A stretch of DNA of 60,664 nucleotides. Origin: Wohlfahrtiimonas sp. G9077. Its GTDB lineage: Bacteria; Pseudomonadota; Gammaproteobacteria; Cardiobacteriales; Wohlfahrtiimonadaceae. The stretch spans positions 1-60,664 of the forward strand of contig NZ_NEFD01000009.1 of NCBI RefSeq assembly GCF_002252155.1, written 5' to 3'. The position numbers and the translations under genes are program-made. The notes under the pieces were generated by a model that worked only from the letters and a program-made list of their open reading frames with translations, had not been told where the DNA came from and searched no databases. The stretch's first letter is position 1. Each line of letters begins with the position of its first letter. This document shows positions 1 through 6,790 of the stretch, one piece after another.

Positions 1-128
1 AGATTATGCAACTCAATGGCTTTGGCATTATAATCATGAAAGGCCACACCAAGCTAATCAAGGACGACCACCTTTAATGGCTGCTTAACCTCTACTTTTA
101 ACTTCGGTTATTTATGGGAGGATTACCA
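1..128 (+). mobile_element. Right end of a truncated IS3-family element
   Basis: The window opens inside an insertion sequence. A transposase C-terminus is encoded up to 88. It is followed by a short AT-rich tail ending in ATGGGAGGATTACCA at 114-128, which reads as an IS3-type right terminal repeat ending in the expected CA. From 129 onward the sequence changes to an HlyD-like coding frame, so the junction at 128/129 is the probable IS boundary. The left end lies outside the window, so the partner repeat and the target duplication cannot be seen. Boundary is inferred from the family rule and the change of coding content. Confidence 0.7.
2..88 (+). CDS. IS3-family transposase, C-terminal fragment (partial)
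   Basis: Reading from base 2 gives 28 residues that include WLWHYNHERPHQANQGRPP, ending in a stop at 86-88. The YNHERPH block just before the end is characteristic of IS3-family OrfB integrases, where it lies after the catalytic glutamate. Only the last residues are in the window, so whether the element is intact is unknown. Its sequence differs from the transposase at 1626-2447 (which has YNQTRIQKGLGWMSP), so these are two different IS3-type elements. Confidence 0.75.
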   Translation, partial: DYATQWLWHYNHERPHQANQGRPPLMAA

Positions 129-248
129 ATACCGCTGACGGCGGGCATGAATGTAACGGCTGAGATTAAGATCAGAGAACGCCGAGTGATAGATTACTTC
201 TTGAGCCCACTTCAAACGAAGGTGGATGAGAGTATGCGTGAATTATAG
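129..248 (+). pseudogene. C-terminal remnant of an HlyD-type type I secretion adaptor
   Basis: In the frame ending with TAG at 246-248 the sequence encodes PLTAGMNVTAEIKIRERRV followed by IDYFLSPLQ and DESMREL. This matches the conserved end of HlyD/PrtE-type membrane fusion proteins, where an 'aGM.v.aEI..g.R.vi.Y.lsPl' block precedes the terminus. Only about 40 codons remain, directly abutting the IS end at 128, so the adaptor gene is interrupted by the IS. If functional, HlyD links the inner-membrane ABC exporter to TolC for one-step secretion. The remainder of the gene may continue on the far side of the IS, outside this window. Confidence 0.72.
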
Positions 249-279
249 AAATAGATTTGAAGCCTAAGGAGAAAAATAT

Positions 280-1167
280 ATGTTGAAGAAAAGTTTAATA
301 GGACTGGTCATTATTGTAGTTATTGGAGGAGGTTACTTTGGTTATATAAAATATATGACATATAAAGAGGTGGAAAGACAAGAAACCATTGCTGCCTTGG
401 AGCGATTAGATAAAGAGTATCGAGAAAAAAAACTGATAGAACTCAGAGCAGAACGTGCTGAGCAGGAGAAAAAAAGAATATTTGAAGCAGACCATTTTTC
501 TAAAGTTCTAAGTGGTACAGGAAATATTGAAAAAAAAGTTGTAATAGATGAAAAAGGGATTAAGCGAGCAGAATACCAATTGATAGATGGCCATATTGGT
601 GGTCCATATCGTTTATGGAGAGAAGATGGTACAAAAAAAGAAGAAGGCTCTTTACTAACAGCAGAAAAATATAGTAATGGCCAATTCAAAAAAACACGAT
701 ATTTTAGTGAAAAGCATGAATATGATGAAAAAAATACTTTGAGAACTATCATTGCTTATAGCAACGATGGGAGTCGGTTATGGGATCAGACGTTTTATTC
801 AAATGGTTCAAAAAAAAGCATGTTCATTCATGATTACCCTGGTAGCCAATCAGGAGAAGATTTTGCTTGGTACGAAAATGGGCAGGCTATGTTTAAAAAA
901 CATAAACAGACTAGTTCAGCTAATCATGGATGGGCTGAGTATTGGCATAGTAATGGTGAGAAAAGATGTGAAGGAATGTACGATTCAGATGGATTGTGGG
1001 CAAATGATAGGGTGGGGATTTGGAAAGTTTGGGATGAAGTTGGGGGTTTGATTGCAGAAGGTTATTTCTCCGATAATAAAATAGATATAAACAAACCTCA
1101 TTTAGGAACAGAAGAAATGATTAAAGAGTGTTCCAATTTAAATATATTAATAAAACAGGATAATTAA
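280..1167 (+). CDS. Membrane-anchored MORN-variant repeat protein (YwqK-like)
   Basis: The 295-residue product starts after a good ribosome site (AAGGAG, 268-273). Residues 4-26 form one hydrophobic segment, probably an uncleaved inner-membrane anchor. A charged, probably helical stretch follows to about residue 65. From about 105 to 270 there are degenerate repeats of the form 'G.y..w..nG.k..e': GPYRLWREDGTKKEEG, WYENGQ, WAEYWHSNGEKRCEG, GIWKVWDEVGG. These are the MORN-variant repeats seen in proteins labelled YwqK-family antitoxin. No partner toxin is visible. The gene is AT-rich and uses AGA arginine codons, unlike the core genes, and is flanked by a secretion-gene remnant and an IS. Function is not established; an immunity or accessory role is only a guess from the label and context. 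Confidence 0.6.
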   Translation: MLKKSLIGLVIIVVIGGGYFGYIKYMTYKEVERQETIAALERLDKEYREKKLIELRAERAEQEKKRIFEADHFSKVLSGTGNIEKKVVIDEKGIKRAEYQLIDGHIGGPYRLWREDGTKKEEGSLLTAEKYSNGQFKKTRYFSEKHEYDEKNTLRTIIAYSNDGSRLWDQTFYSNGSKKSMFIHDYPGSQSGEDFAWYENGQAMFKKHKQTSSANHGWAEYWHSNGEKRCEGMYDSDGLWANDRVGIWKVWDEVGGLIAEGYFSDNKIDINKPHLGTEEMIKECSNLNILIKQDN

Positions 1168-1176
1168 GGATAAATT

Positions 1177-1221
1177 ATGAGTATTTATAAACAAATGGAA
1201 GATGTGATTGGAGCTGAGCTA
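1177..1221 (+). pseudogene. Start of a small gene cut by the IS element
   Basis: An ATG at 1177, preceded by TAAGGATAAATT, opens a frame MSIYKQMEDVIGAEL that runs into the left end of the IS at 1222, where it stops within one codon. It follows the MORN gene by 9 bases, so it was probably the next gene of the same transcription unit. The product cannot be recognised from 15 residues. Beyond the IS right end the frame would close quickly (GQFCH then stop) if a TA duplication is removed, so either the gene lost sequence or this is not a true gene. Confidence 0.35.
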
Positions 1222-1250
1222 TGCTGAAGAACTTAGACACTAAAACTTGG
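1220..1250 (+). repeat. IS left inverted repeat
   Basis: Bases 1220-1250 match the reverse complement of 2458-2488 at 24 of 31 positions by hand alignment. TATGCTG, TAGACACT and AACTTGG are shared blocks. It lies upstream of orfA and would hold the transposase binding site. Confidence 0.8.
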
Positions 1251-1281
1251 TAATATTATCTCATAACCAAGGAATTATTTT

Positions 1282-1575
1282 ATGACTAAACGTGAAAAGT
1301 ACACAGCAGAATTTAGAGCGCAAGCTGTTAAAAAAGTAGAAGAACATAATGGCAATATCAGCCTAATCTCTCGTGAGTTGGGACTGCCGATGCAAACTCT
1401 ATTTAATTGGTGTAACAAAGCCAATAAAGGCCAACTGATTGGTACTGAACAATATGACCCAGATATCATGGCTATTCTAGAAGAAAATAAACAACTAAAA
1501 CGTGCTTTGCGCATAGCTGAAGAAGAGCGTGAAATCCTAAAAAAGGCCACAGCATACTTCGCAAAAAACAGTTAG
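1282..1575 (+). CDS. IS3-family transposase OrfA
   Basis: A 97-residue protein with an N-terminal helix-turn-helix (about residues 10-45, including SLISRELGLPMQTLFNWC) that binds the IS ends. A C-terminal leucine-zipper-like helix (about 62-92, ILEENKQLKRALRIAEEEREILKKA) is used for multimerisation. Length and layout are typical of the OrfA of IS3 elements. A ribosome site (AAGGAAT, 1269-1275) precedes the ATG. Translation is expected either to stop at 1575 or to slip -1 at the heptamer at 1563-1569 to make the OrfAB transposase. Confidence 0.93.
   Translation: MTKREKYTAEFRAQAVKKVEEHNGNISLISRELGLPMQTLFNWCNKANKGQLIGTEQYDPDIMAILEENKQLKRALRIAEEEREILKKATAYFAKNS
1563..1569 (+). other. Programmed -1 frameshift heptamer A-AAA-AAC
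   Basis: The heptamer AAAAAAC is in the correct phase of orfA (gcA AAA AAC), just before its stop. After slippage the reading goes ..AKKQLEKYAFVQ.., which joins smoothly to orfB; no stop occurs in the -1 frame between here and 1626. A second in-phase heptamer A-AAA-AAG lies at 1539-1545 and would give KKGHSILRKK instead, a less family-like junction. Confidence 0.8.
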
Positions 1576-1625
1576 AGAAGTATGCTTTTGTACAAAATAA
1601 CTCTAAAAGGTTCAGTATTAATCGA

Positions 1626-2447
1626 ATGTGCAAGGTATTTGATGTACACGTTTCTGGTTATTACCAATGGATTAATAAAAAAATAAGTATCCAATCGACT
1701 CATCGTAATCGTTGTGAATTGATAGTTAAAGCGGCACATCAAGCCAAAAATGGTTTGTATGGTCATGAACGCTTACATCAATATTTATTGATTCAGGGTT
1801 ACAGTATTAGCCTGTACATGGTGCGTACTATTCGAGAAAAGCTAGGCATTCGGTGCACTAAGCATCGTAGATATAAGCAAACAACTCAATCAAAACATAA
1901 TAAACCTATTTACACTAATTTATTAGGCCAATATTTTGAATATAGTCAGCCGAATCAGGCTTGGTGCAGTGATATTACTTATATCTGGACTGCTGAAGGT
2001 TGGTTGTATGTTGCAGGTATTAAAGATCTTTTTACTCATGAAATTGTCGGTTATGCAATTGATAAACATATGATTTCCCAATTAGTGTGTGATGCACTGA
2101 ATATGGCAATTCGCAATCAAAAGCCATCCAAAGAATTAATTGTGCACTCGGATCGTGGTAGCCAATATTGCAGTAAAGCTTATCGATCTATTATTCAGAG
2201 ACATAAGTTTTTAGGTTCAATGAGCCGTAAAGGCAATTGCTATGACAATGCACCAATTGAAAGTTTTTGGGGAACTTTAAAGAATGAATTGGTGTATCAC
2301 AAAGATTACAAAACGAGAGGTGAAGCTAAAGCTGATATTACTCAGTATATTGAACTTGAATACAATCAAACTAGGATTCAAAAAGGATTAGGGTGGATGT
2401 CGCCAAGACAACTGGCAAATTTATATTATGAACGTCATGCTGCATAA
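1626..2447 (+). CDS. IS3-family transposase OrfB (DDE integrase)
   Basis: An rve-type integrase with all three acidic residues in recognisable contexts: WCSDITYIW, VHSDRGSQY and APIESFWGTLKNE, followed by the C-terminal YNQTRIQKGLGWMSP block. The first in-frame ATG is at 1626, but the open -1 frame extends back past the slip site at 1563-1569. The functional protein is therefore probably the OrfAB fusion, with catalysis in this half. It has an HTH_21-type segment near its N-terminus (about residues 30-70). No stop or frameshift disrupts it. Confidence 0.92.
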   Translation: MCKVFDVHVSGYYQWINKKISIQSTHRNRCELIVKAAHQAKNGLYGHERLHQYLLIQGYSISLYMVRTIREKLGIRCTKHRRYKQTTQSKHNKPIYTNLLGQYFEYSQPNQAWCSDITYIWTAEGWLYVAGIKDLFTHEIVGYAIDKHMISQLVCDALNMAIRNQKPSKELIVHSDRGSQYCSKAYRSIIQRHKFLGSMSRKGNCYDNAPIESFWGTLKNELVYHKDYKTRGEAKADITQYIELEYNQTRIQKGLGWMSPRQLANLYYERHAA

Positions 2448-2457
2448 TGAAAATCTC

Positions 2458-2488
2458 CCAAGTTAAAGTGTCTACATTTGACAGCATA
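2458..2488 (-). repeat. IS right inverted repeat
   Basis: Reverse complement of the left repeat at 1220-1250 (24/31). It begins 11 bases after the orfB stop codon, the usual compact spacing at the right end of IS3 elements. Confidence 0.8.
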
Positions 2489-2571
2489 GGTCAATTTTGT
2501 CATTGAATAAAATATTATAAAATCAATGTGTTGTATTGATTTCAGGATGAATCTTTATTACTCGGTAACAA

Positions 2572-2604
2572 CCCTGACCATTCTCACAATGGTCAGGGTT
2601 TTTT
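2572..2604 (+). terminator. Rho-independent terminator
   Basis: CCCTGACCATT pairs perfectly with AATGGTCAGGG around a 5-base loop, followed by six T. It points rightward and would end transcription coming through the IS or the older transcription unit that the IS interrupted. Confidence 0.85.
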
Positions 2605-2629
2605 ATTGATGCTGTGATGAAAGCGCAAT

Positions 2630-2661
2630 AAAAAAACCGATGACACATGAGCATCATCGGT
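2630..2661 (-). terminator. Terminator of the TonB-dependent receptor gene
   Basis: On the minus strand ACCGATGA pairs with TCATCGGT across a 10-base loop and runs into seven T. It sits 26 bases after the receptor stop codon. Confidence 0.85.
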
Positions 2662-2686
2662 AGTATTGGTTGATTAAAAATTGTTG

Positions 2687-4963
2687 TTAGAATCGAGCTT
2701 CAAACGAAATCATAAAGTTACGTTTAGGCGCTGTGAAACGATTTAAGCCTTTACCTTTTGGATCCACGCGATTTGTTGTACCATAAGTAGGAATGTCTCG
2801 TAAACTGTCCCATGTGGTGTAACTGCGATTAAAGAGATTGAACACACCAAAGTTGATGGTCATGTCTTTATCAATGTTCACTTGTCCTGTTAAATCCACT
2901 ACAAAATAAGATGGGCTTAACCAAGGCCACTCTTTTTCCTCAACACCGCGCCATGAATATTGTGTTTCTTTGGTGTCTTTACCTTTTTTTGCGGCACTGT
3001 AACGCCCTGTTAAGGATAGGTTCCAGCGCTCAGAAGGTGCTTGATATTCAATGCCTACTAATGCGCTCCAAGGTTGAATGGATTTGAGTGGATCACCATC
3101 TTGATTTTTACCGCGACTGTATTGTGCTTTAGCGTTAAAAGTCCAGCTGTCCGATAATCCCAATAATTCACCATTGATTGAGCCATTGACTTCAATGCCT
3201 TTGATTTTTGCGCGGGCAATGTTTACAAACTGGATTTGATTCACGAAAAGGTATTGACGTCCGCCGTGTGAAGCATAATATGGATTAAGCATTTGCCCCT
3301 CTGAAACACGCTCATCAATAAAGTTACGGTAGCGGCTTTCAAAAATGCCAATGCCAAATTGACTGTAATCATTTTGGAATTGGTAGGTGATCTCTTGATT
3401 GAGGGCTGTTTCAGGTTTCAGTTGTGGATTTGGCATAAAGTGATTGGCGCCGCCTTTACCAAATTCAAAAAAGAGTTCTTCAATTTTAGGGGCTCTAAAG
3501 CCTGTGCTGATTTTATAGCCGATTTGATGCTCTGGCGTAAAGTTATAGGTTGCGCCGATTGACCAAGATGGGCGCGAGAAATGTTTTTTACTATCGTCAA
3601 AACTGATGGGGAATTTGTTGCTGCCATCTAATTTTGGGCTGTATGTGTATTGATCATAACGGGCACCTAGGGACAAATGTAATTCAGGGGTGACTTGAAT
3701 CTCATCTTGCAAAGAGAGTGCGAGCACTTTTGAGCTGACGGGCGTCATGATGCTGTATTTTGACGGATGTACGCTGTCTGTTAAATATAAAACATCATAG
3801 TTTTGATTTTTAAGGTGCCCTTTACGGAACTCTAATTTGCCTTGGAAGGTATGCTCGATGCCACCAAGATTGATGGCTTGTGTAAAGAGTTGTGCTTTGA
3901 GTAATTTTTGTCGCTGTTCAAACTCACGAAAATAGCGTTGATCCACTTTAAAATCGCGTTGATTCACATTATAAGTGTGCGCTTGCATTTTGATTTTCTG
4001 ATCAGCGGCGATGATGTTAATGGTGTCTAACCATGTGGAATCGGTGGCAAAGTAGTCATACTCTAAGCCATAGCGGCGATAAGGTGCAGTATCTGAAGCA
4101 AAGCGGTGCGTATTCCAGCCATCAAATGTTTTTTCCTCAGTAAATTGACGGTGTGCACGATCCTCATAAAAAGCGGTGATGCGGTTTGACTCATTGAGCT
4201 CATAGCCAAGTTTTGTCAGCCATGATGTGGTGCGGAATTTTGAAGGATCCGGGCGGCCACGTGTCCAGCCATACACATCATCCCCTCGACCATTATTTTT
4301 CGTTTCATGGCCGCGGCGTTGCGTCAATTGTGCAAAACCAAAAAAGCGATTGACTTTAAAGCCTGCCCCTAACACATAGCGCCACTCTTTATTTTTAGAG
4401 GAATACGCCCCTTTGGTGTAGAGCCCGAGTTTTTCACCGGGTTTGACAAAATCATCCACAGTTTTGGTTTTAAAGTAAACAGAGCCACCGACAGCGCCAC
4501 TGCCATCACTGACGGAGTTTGCACCTTTATTCACGGTCACAGAGCTGATGTTTTCAAATTCTGTGTTATTGATGCTGCCATTGAAATAGCCATAACCTTT
4601 ATAGATGGAAGGCATAAAGGTTTCAGCTTGGGGTAAACCATCGACAATGACGGCCACGCGCTCTTTATCCACACCGCGAATGGCATAACCATTGCTGCCG
4701 GCGCGGCCACTTTCAGTGACGCCCACACTTAATTCATTGCGAAAGAGATCGCGCTCATCTTGCACCATATTTTTGGTGATGTCTGCCGCAGTTTGCGTGG
4801 ATTTAAAGACAGCTTGTGGTTTGACCTCACCAATGACCACAACCTTATCAAGGTTAATGGCTTTGTTGTCCTCATCATCTGAGGAGGGTTCAGCAAATGT
4901 AAAGTGGGGGAGCAGCAATGAGGACATCGCTAAAACAGTGGTCACAGAATATTTAGGGTGCAT
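2687..4963 (-). CDS. TonB-dependent haemoglobin/haem-type outer-membrane receptor
   Basis: A 758-residue outer-membrane receptor that would import iron or haem using TonB energy. A signal peptide covers about the first 25 residues (ending at HFTFA). The TonB-box-like DKVVVIGE follows, then a plug domain containing NGYAIRGVDKERVAVIVDGLPQ, the signature of the haemoglobin/transferrin/lactoferrin receptor family. The barrel fills the rest and ends in MISFEARF with the expected terminal aromatic. The ATG at 4963 is preferred (GGA about 10 bases upstream); a TTG at 4978 would add five residues with no ribosome site. A Fur-box-like sequence lies just upstream, so iron repression is likely. Ligand (haemoglobin versus haem versus transferrin) cannot be fixed from sequence. 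Confidence 0.88.
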   Translation of the reverse strand: MHPKYSVTTVLAMSSLLLPHFTFAEPSSDDEDNKAINLDKVVVIGEVKPQAVFKSTQTAADITKNMVQDERDLFRNELSVGVTESGRAGSNGYAIRGVDKERVAVIVDGLPQAETFMPSIYKGYGYFNGSINNTEFENISSVTVNKGANSVSDGSGAVGGSVYFKTKTVDDFVKPGEKLGLYTKGAYSSKNKEWRYVLGAGFKVNRFFGFAQLTQRRGHETKNNGRGDDVYGWTRGRPDPSKFRTTSWLTKLGYELNESNRITAFYEDRAHRQFTEEKTFDGWNTHRFASDTAPYRRYGLEYDYFATDSTWLDTINIIAADQKIKMQAHTYNVNQRDFKVDQRYFREFEQRQKLLKAQLFTQAINLGGIEHTFQGKLEFRKGHLKNQNYDVLYLTDSVHPSKYSIMTPVSSKVLALSLQDEIQVTPELHLSLGARYDQYTYSPKLDGSNKFPISFDDSKKHFSRPSWSIGATYNFTPEHQIGYKISTGFRAPKIEELFFEFGKGGANHFMPNPQLKPETALNQEITYQFQNDYSQFGIGIFESRYRNFIDERVSEGQMLNPYYASHGGRQYLFVNQIQFVNIARAKIKGIEVNGSINGELLGLSDSWTFNAKAQYSRGKNQDGDPLKSIQPWSALVGIEYQAPSERWNLSLTGRYSAAKKGKDTKETQYSWRGVEEKEWPWLSPSYFVVDLTGQVNIDKDMTINFGVFNLFNRSYTTWDSLRDIPTYGTTNRVDPKGKGLNRFTAPKRNFMISFEARF

Positions 4964-4980
4964 GTAAATTAGGTCCAAAT

Positions 4981-4999
4981 GTTAATGGGAATCATTATC
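4981..4999 (-). promoter_or_regulatory. Fur box
   Basis: Read on the minus strand the 19 bases GATAATGATTCCCATTAAC match the Fur consensus GATAATGATAATCATTATC at 15 of 19 positions. It lies about 17 bases upstream of the receptor start. A weaker Fur-like sequence (about 12/19) occurs near 5026-5046 and could be an extension of the same operator. Confidence 0.8.
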
Positions 5000-5144
5000 G
5001 CATGCAAATGTATCATGATAGTATTTGATTATCAATCTCATTAATGATTCAAATTGTCATAATTTTTATACAGTTATCAATCGGTTCTTATGAAAAGGGC
5101 GCTATAATGATGCTCCATTTGTGCAAAACACAGGAAGAATGTTA

Positions 5145-6179
5145 GTGAAAAAAATCGGATGGGGCGTTGGACTCTTGCTCTTATCTTCGGTCTTTGCCGA
5201 TGAAGTGGCTCTGAAAAATGGCGATCGTTTATCAGGGCAAGTCACATATTTAGAAGGGCCATATCTCTTTTTAAAAACAGATTACGCAGGCACCGTGAAG
5301 ATTGATCAATCACAAGTGGTCAATTTTACAATCACGCATGCCGTTAATGTGAAGCGGGATCTTTTTTCTTCTGAAATTGTGGGGCATGGCGCTGAGTTTA
5401 AGATTGTCAAAAAAGAAGGCAAGCGGGTGCAACGATTGCTGTTGGTGGATACTGATGATGGAGTTGTGCAAATGCCGATGAATGAGCAAATTTCATTGGC
5501 GAAGGTCAATGAAAAGATGCCTAAGCGCGAAGATTTTAAAGTCACGGGCAATGTCACTTTTGGTGCTTATATTGATCGAGACAGTACAAAAACAGCGCGT
5601 TACAATTGGGCCAATACCATTAAAATTGAGCATGGATTGTGGCGGCATACATTGAACGGCGCGTTTTATCGAAAAACAGAGAGTGATCGCACTAAGAGCT
5701 ATTATTATAATTTAGGTTATTCAGTGGATCGCTTTTTCTCATCTCATTTTTTCTGGCAAAGCGCGATGAGTTATCAGCATGATTGGATAGAAGAGATTCG
5801 TGAAAATACCATGGTGGGTACAGGTCCCGGTTGGCAGCTTTGGAACAATGAGCGCTCAGCCTTTTCAGTGGCAACGCTCTTAAATTATCAGGTGCTTGAA
5901 TATCGCAATGGGGATCATCGTGAAAACCCACAAGCCTCATTAAAGTGGGATTATCGCCAAGCCTTGATGAATCAATCCATTAAATTCAGCACAACTGGTG
6001 AGGTGGGTCGAAGCTTTAATCAAGCGGTGACGCTCGATTTAAATTTAGGGGCGACGCTTTCCTATCAATTGACGGATGCCATTTCCGTCAATACAGGTGT
6101 CAGTTATGAAAAGATTCGCTCAAAAGATGGTGAATCGAGAAATCGCAGTGTCCATTTTGGATTGGGGTATCATTGGTGA
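5145..6179 (+). CDS. DUF481 outer-membrane beta-barrel protein (YdiY-like)
   Basis: The GTG at 5145 is chosen because AGGAAG (5132-5137) sits 7 bases before it and it gives a compact signal peptide, KKIGWGVGLLLLSSVFA, ending before DEVAL; GTG 5121 and ATG 5139 are less well placed. The start of the mature protein (DEVALKNGDRLSGQVTYLEG) is a small beta domain typical of DUF481 proteins. From about residue 130 alternating beta strands with many aromatic residues form a barrel ending in HFGLGYHW. Members are sometimes called salt-induced outer-membrane proteins; the function is not known. It is divergent from the Fur-regulated receptor and shares its upstream region. Confidence 0.8.
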   Translation: MKKIGWGVGLLLLSSVFADEVALKNGDRLSGQVTYLEGPYLFLKTDYAGTVKIDQSQVVNFTITHAVNVKRDLFSSEIVGHGAEFKIVKKEGKRVQRLLLVDTDDGVVQMPMNEQISLAKVNEKMPKREDFKVTGNVTFGAYIDRDSTKTARYNWANTIKIEHGLWRHTLNGAFYRKTESDRTKSYYYNLGYSVDRFFSSHFFWQSAMSYQHDWIEEIRENTMVGTGPGWQLWNNERSAFSVATLLNYQVLEYRNGDHRENPQASLKWDYRQALMNQSIKFSTTGEVGRSFNQAVTLDLNLGATLSYQLTDAISVNTGVSYEKIRSKDGESRNRSVHFGLGYHW

Positions 6180-6203
6180 TTTTTATGGATAAGGAGTGTT
6201 TCG

Positions 6204-6707
6204 ATGCGATGGTTTCATGAGGATCAGCTGCACACAGAACTCACACAAGCCGGTTTATCAATTGAGCTGTATGAGCCATTGCTCACCATTCAATCATTGA
6301 CGGTGGGGTTAGAGGCTTTAAAGGATGACTTTAGCGTCAATGTGCTCTTTTTAGGGGATAAAGGAGATGCCTTTAGCCGGCAAGTGGCATTGCGATTGTC
6401 TGGCATAGATGTCATTTGGGCAGAAAGCGAGTGTGATCAACAGGCGCACTTTTGGTGTGATTATTTAAACTGCGGCACGCAATCATTGGGACGTAAGCTC
6501 TTCAGTGGCGAGAATGTGATTGAGCGCTCAGCATTTTGTTATCAAATCTTTGAGCACTCTGCCTTACCAAGTGCTTTGCGTGCGTATTGTCAAAAACCGT
6601 TGACCACAGTCGTGGCTCGCTGCTCTACGTTTTATATCAATCAAGAAAGTTTGACATTAACGGAGTATTATCTGCCCACATTGCAGCAGTTTGCCCCAAA
6701 ATCTTAA
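6204..6707 (+). CDS. ubiC: UbiC-like chorismate lyase
   Basis: Chorismate lyase makes 4-hydroxybenzoate, the ring precursor of ubiquinone, in the cytosol. The 167-residue length matches E. coli UbiC (165). Family landmarks align by eye: SRQVALRLSG with Arg59 at the position of the substrate-binding Arg, GTQSLGRKLFSG resembling GKTPLGRYLF, and LTLTEYYLPTL with Glu154 at the position of the catalytic Glu in LLLTELFLP. Overall identity is low, so this is a remote assignment by motif order and length. A strong ribosome site (AAGGAG) precedes the ATG. The usual partner ubiA is not next to it; an SLC13-type carrier follows. Confidence 0.68.
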   Translation: MRWFHEDQLHTELTQAGLSIELYEPLLTIQSLTVGLEALKDDFSVNVLFLGDKGDAFSRQVALRLSGIDVIWAESECDQQAHFWCDYLNCGTQSLGRKLFSGENVIERSAFCYQIFEHSALPSALRAYCQKPLTTVVARCSTFYINQESLTLTEYYLPTLQQFAPKS

Positions 6708-6745
6708 GAGATGTGAATAGGGGATGAAACCTTTGTGTAAATCAC

Positions 6746-6751
6746 TATAAT
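6746..6751 (+). promoter_or_regulatory. Possible -10 element upstream of the SLC13 gene
   Basis: A perfect TATAAT lies 40 bases before the ATG of the carrier gene and just after the ubiC-like gene. No good -35 is visible at 16-18 bases, so this is tentative. Confidence 0.35.
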
Positions 6752-6790
6752 GGCGAGATCTCCCTAAAAAGTCTTCGAAGAATAAAGATT

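Larger units (their letters stand above)
1222..2486 (+). mobile_element. Complete IS3-family insertion sequence, about 1.27 kb
   Basis: The element runs from TGCTGAAG (1222) to GACAGCA (2486), beginning with TG and ending with CA as IS3 elements do. It carries orfA (helix-turn-helix) and orfB (DDE integrase) in overlapping -1 phase with a slippery heptamer. Imperfect terminal inverted repeats of about 31 bases (24 identities by hand count, including two flanking bases) bracket it. Both frames are uninterrupted, so it looks transposition-competent. No convincing 3-4 base target duplication is seen; only TA is shared on both sides. Confidence 0.9.

Noticed and set aside
4964-4978. TTG start adding five residues to the TonB-dependent receptor
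   Set aside because: No ribosome site precedes it and it lies 3 bases from the Fur box; ATG 4963 gives a normal signal peptide.
5026-5046. Second full Fur box in the receptor/DUF481 intergenic region
   Set aside because: Only about 12 of 19 positions match; mentioned as a possible extension but not called.
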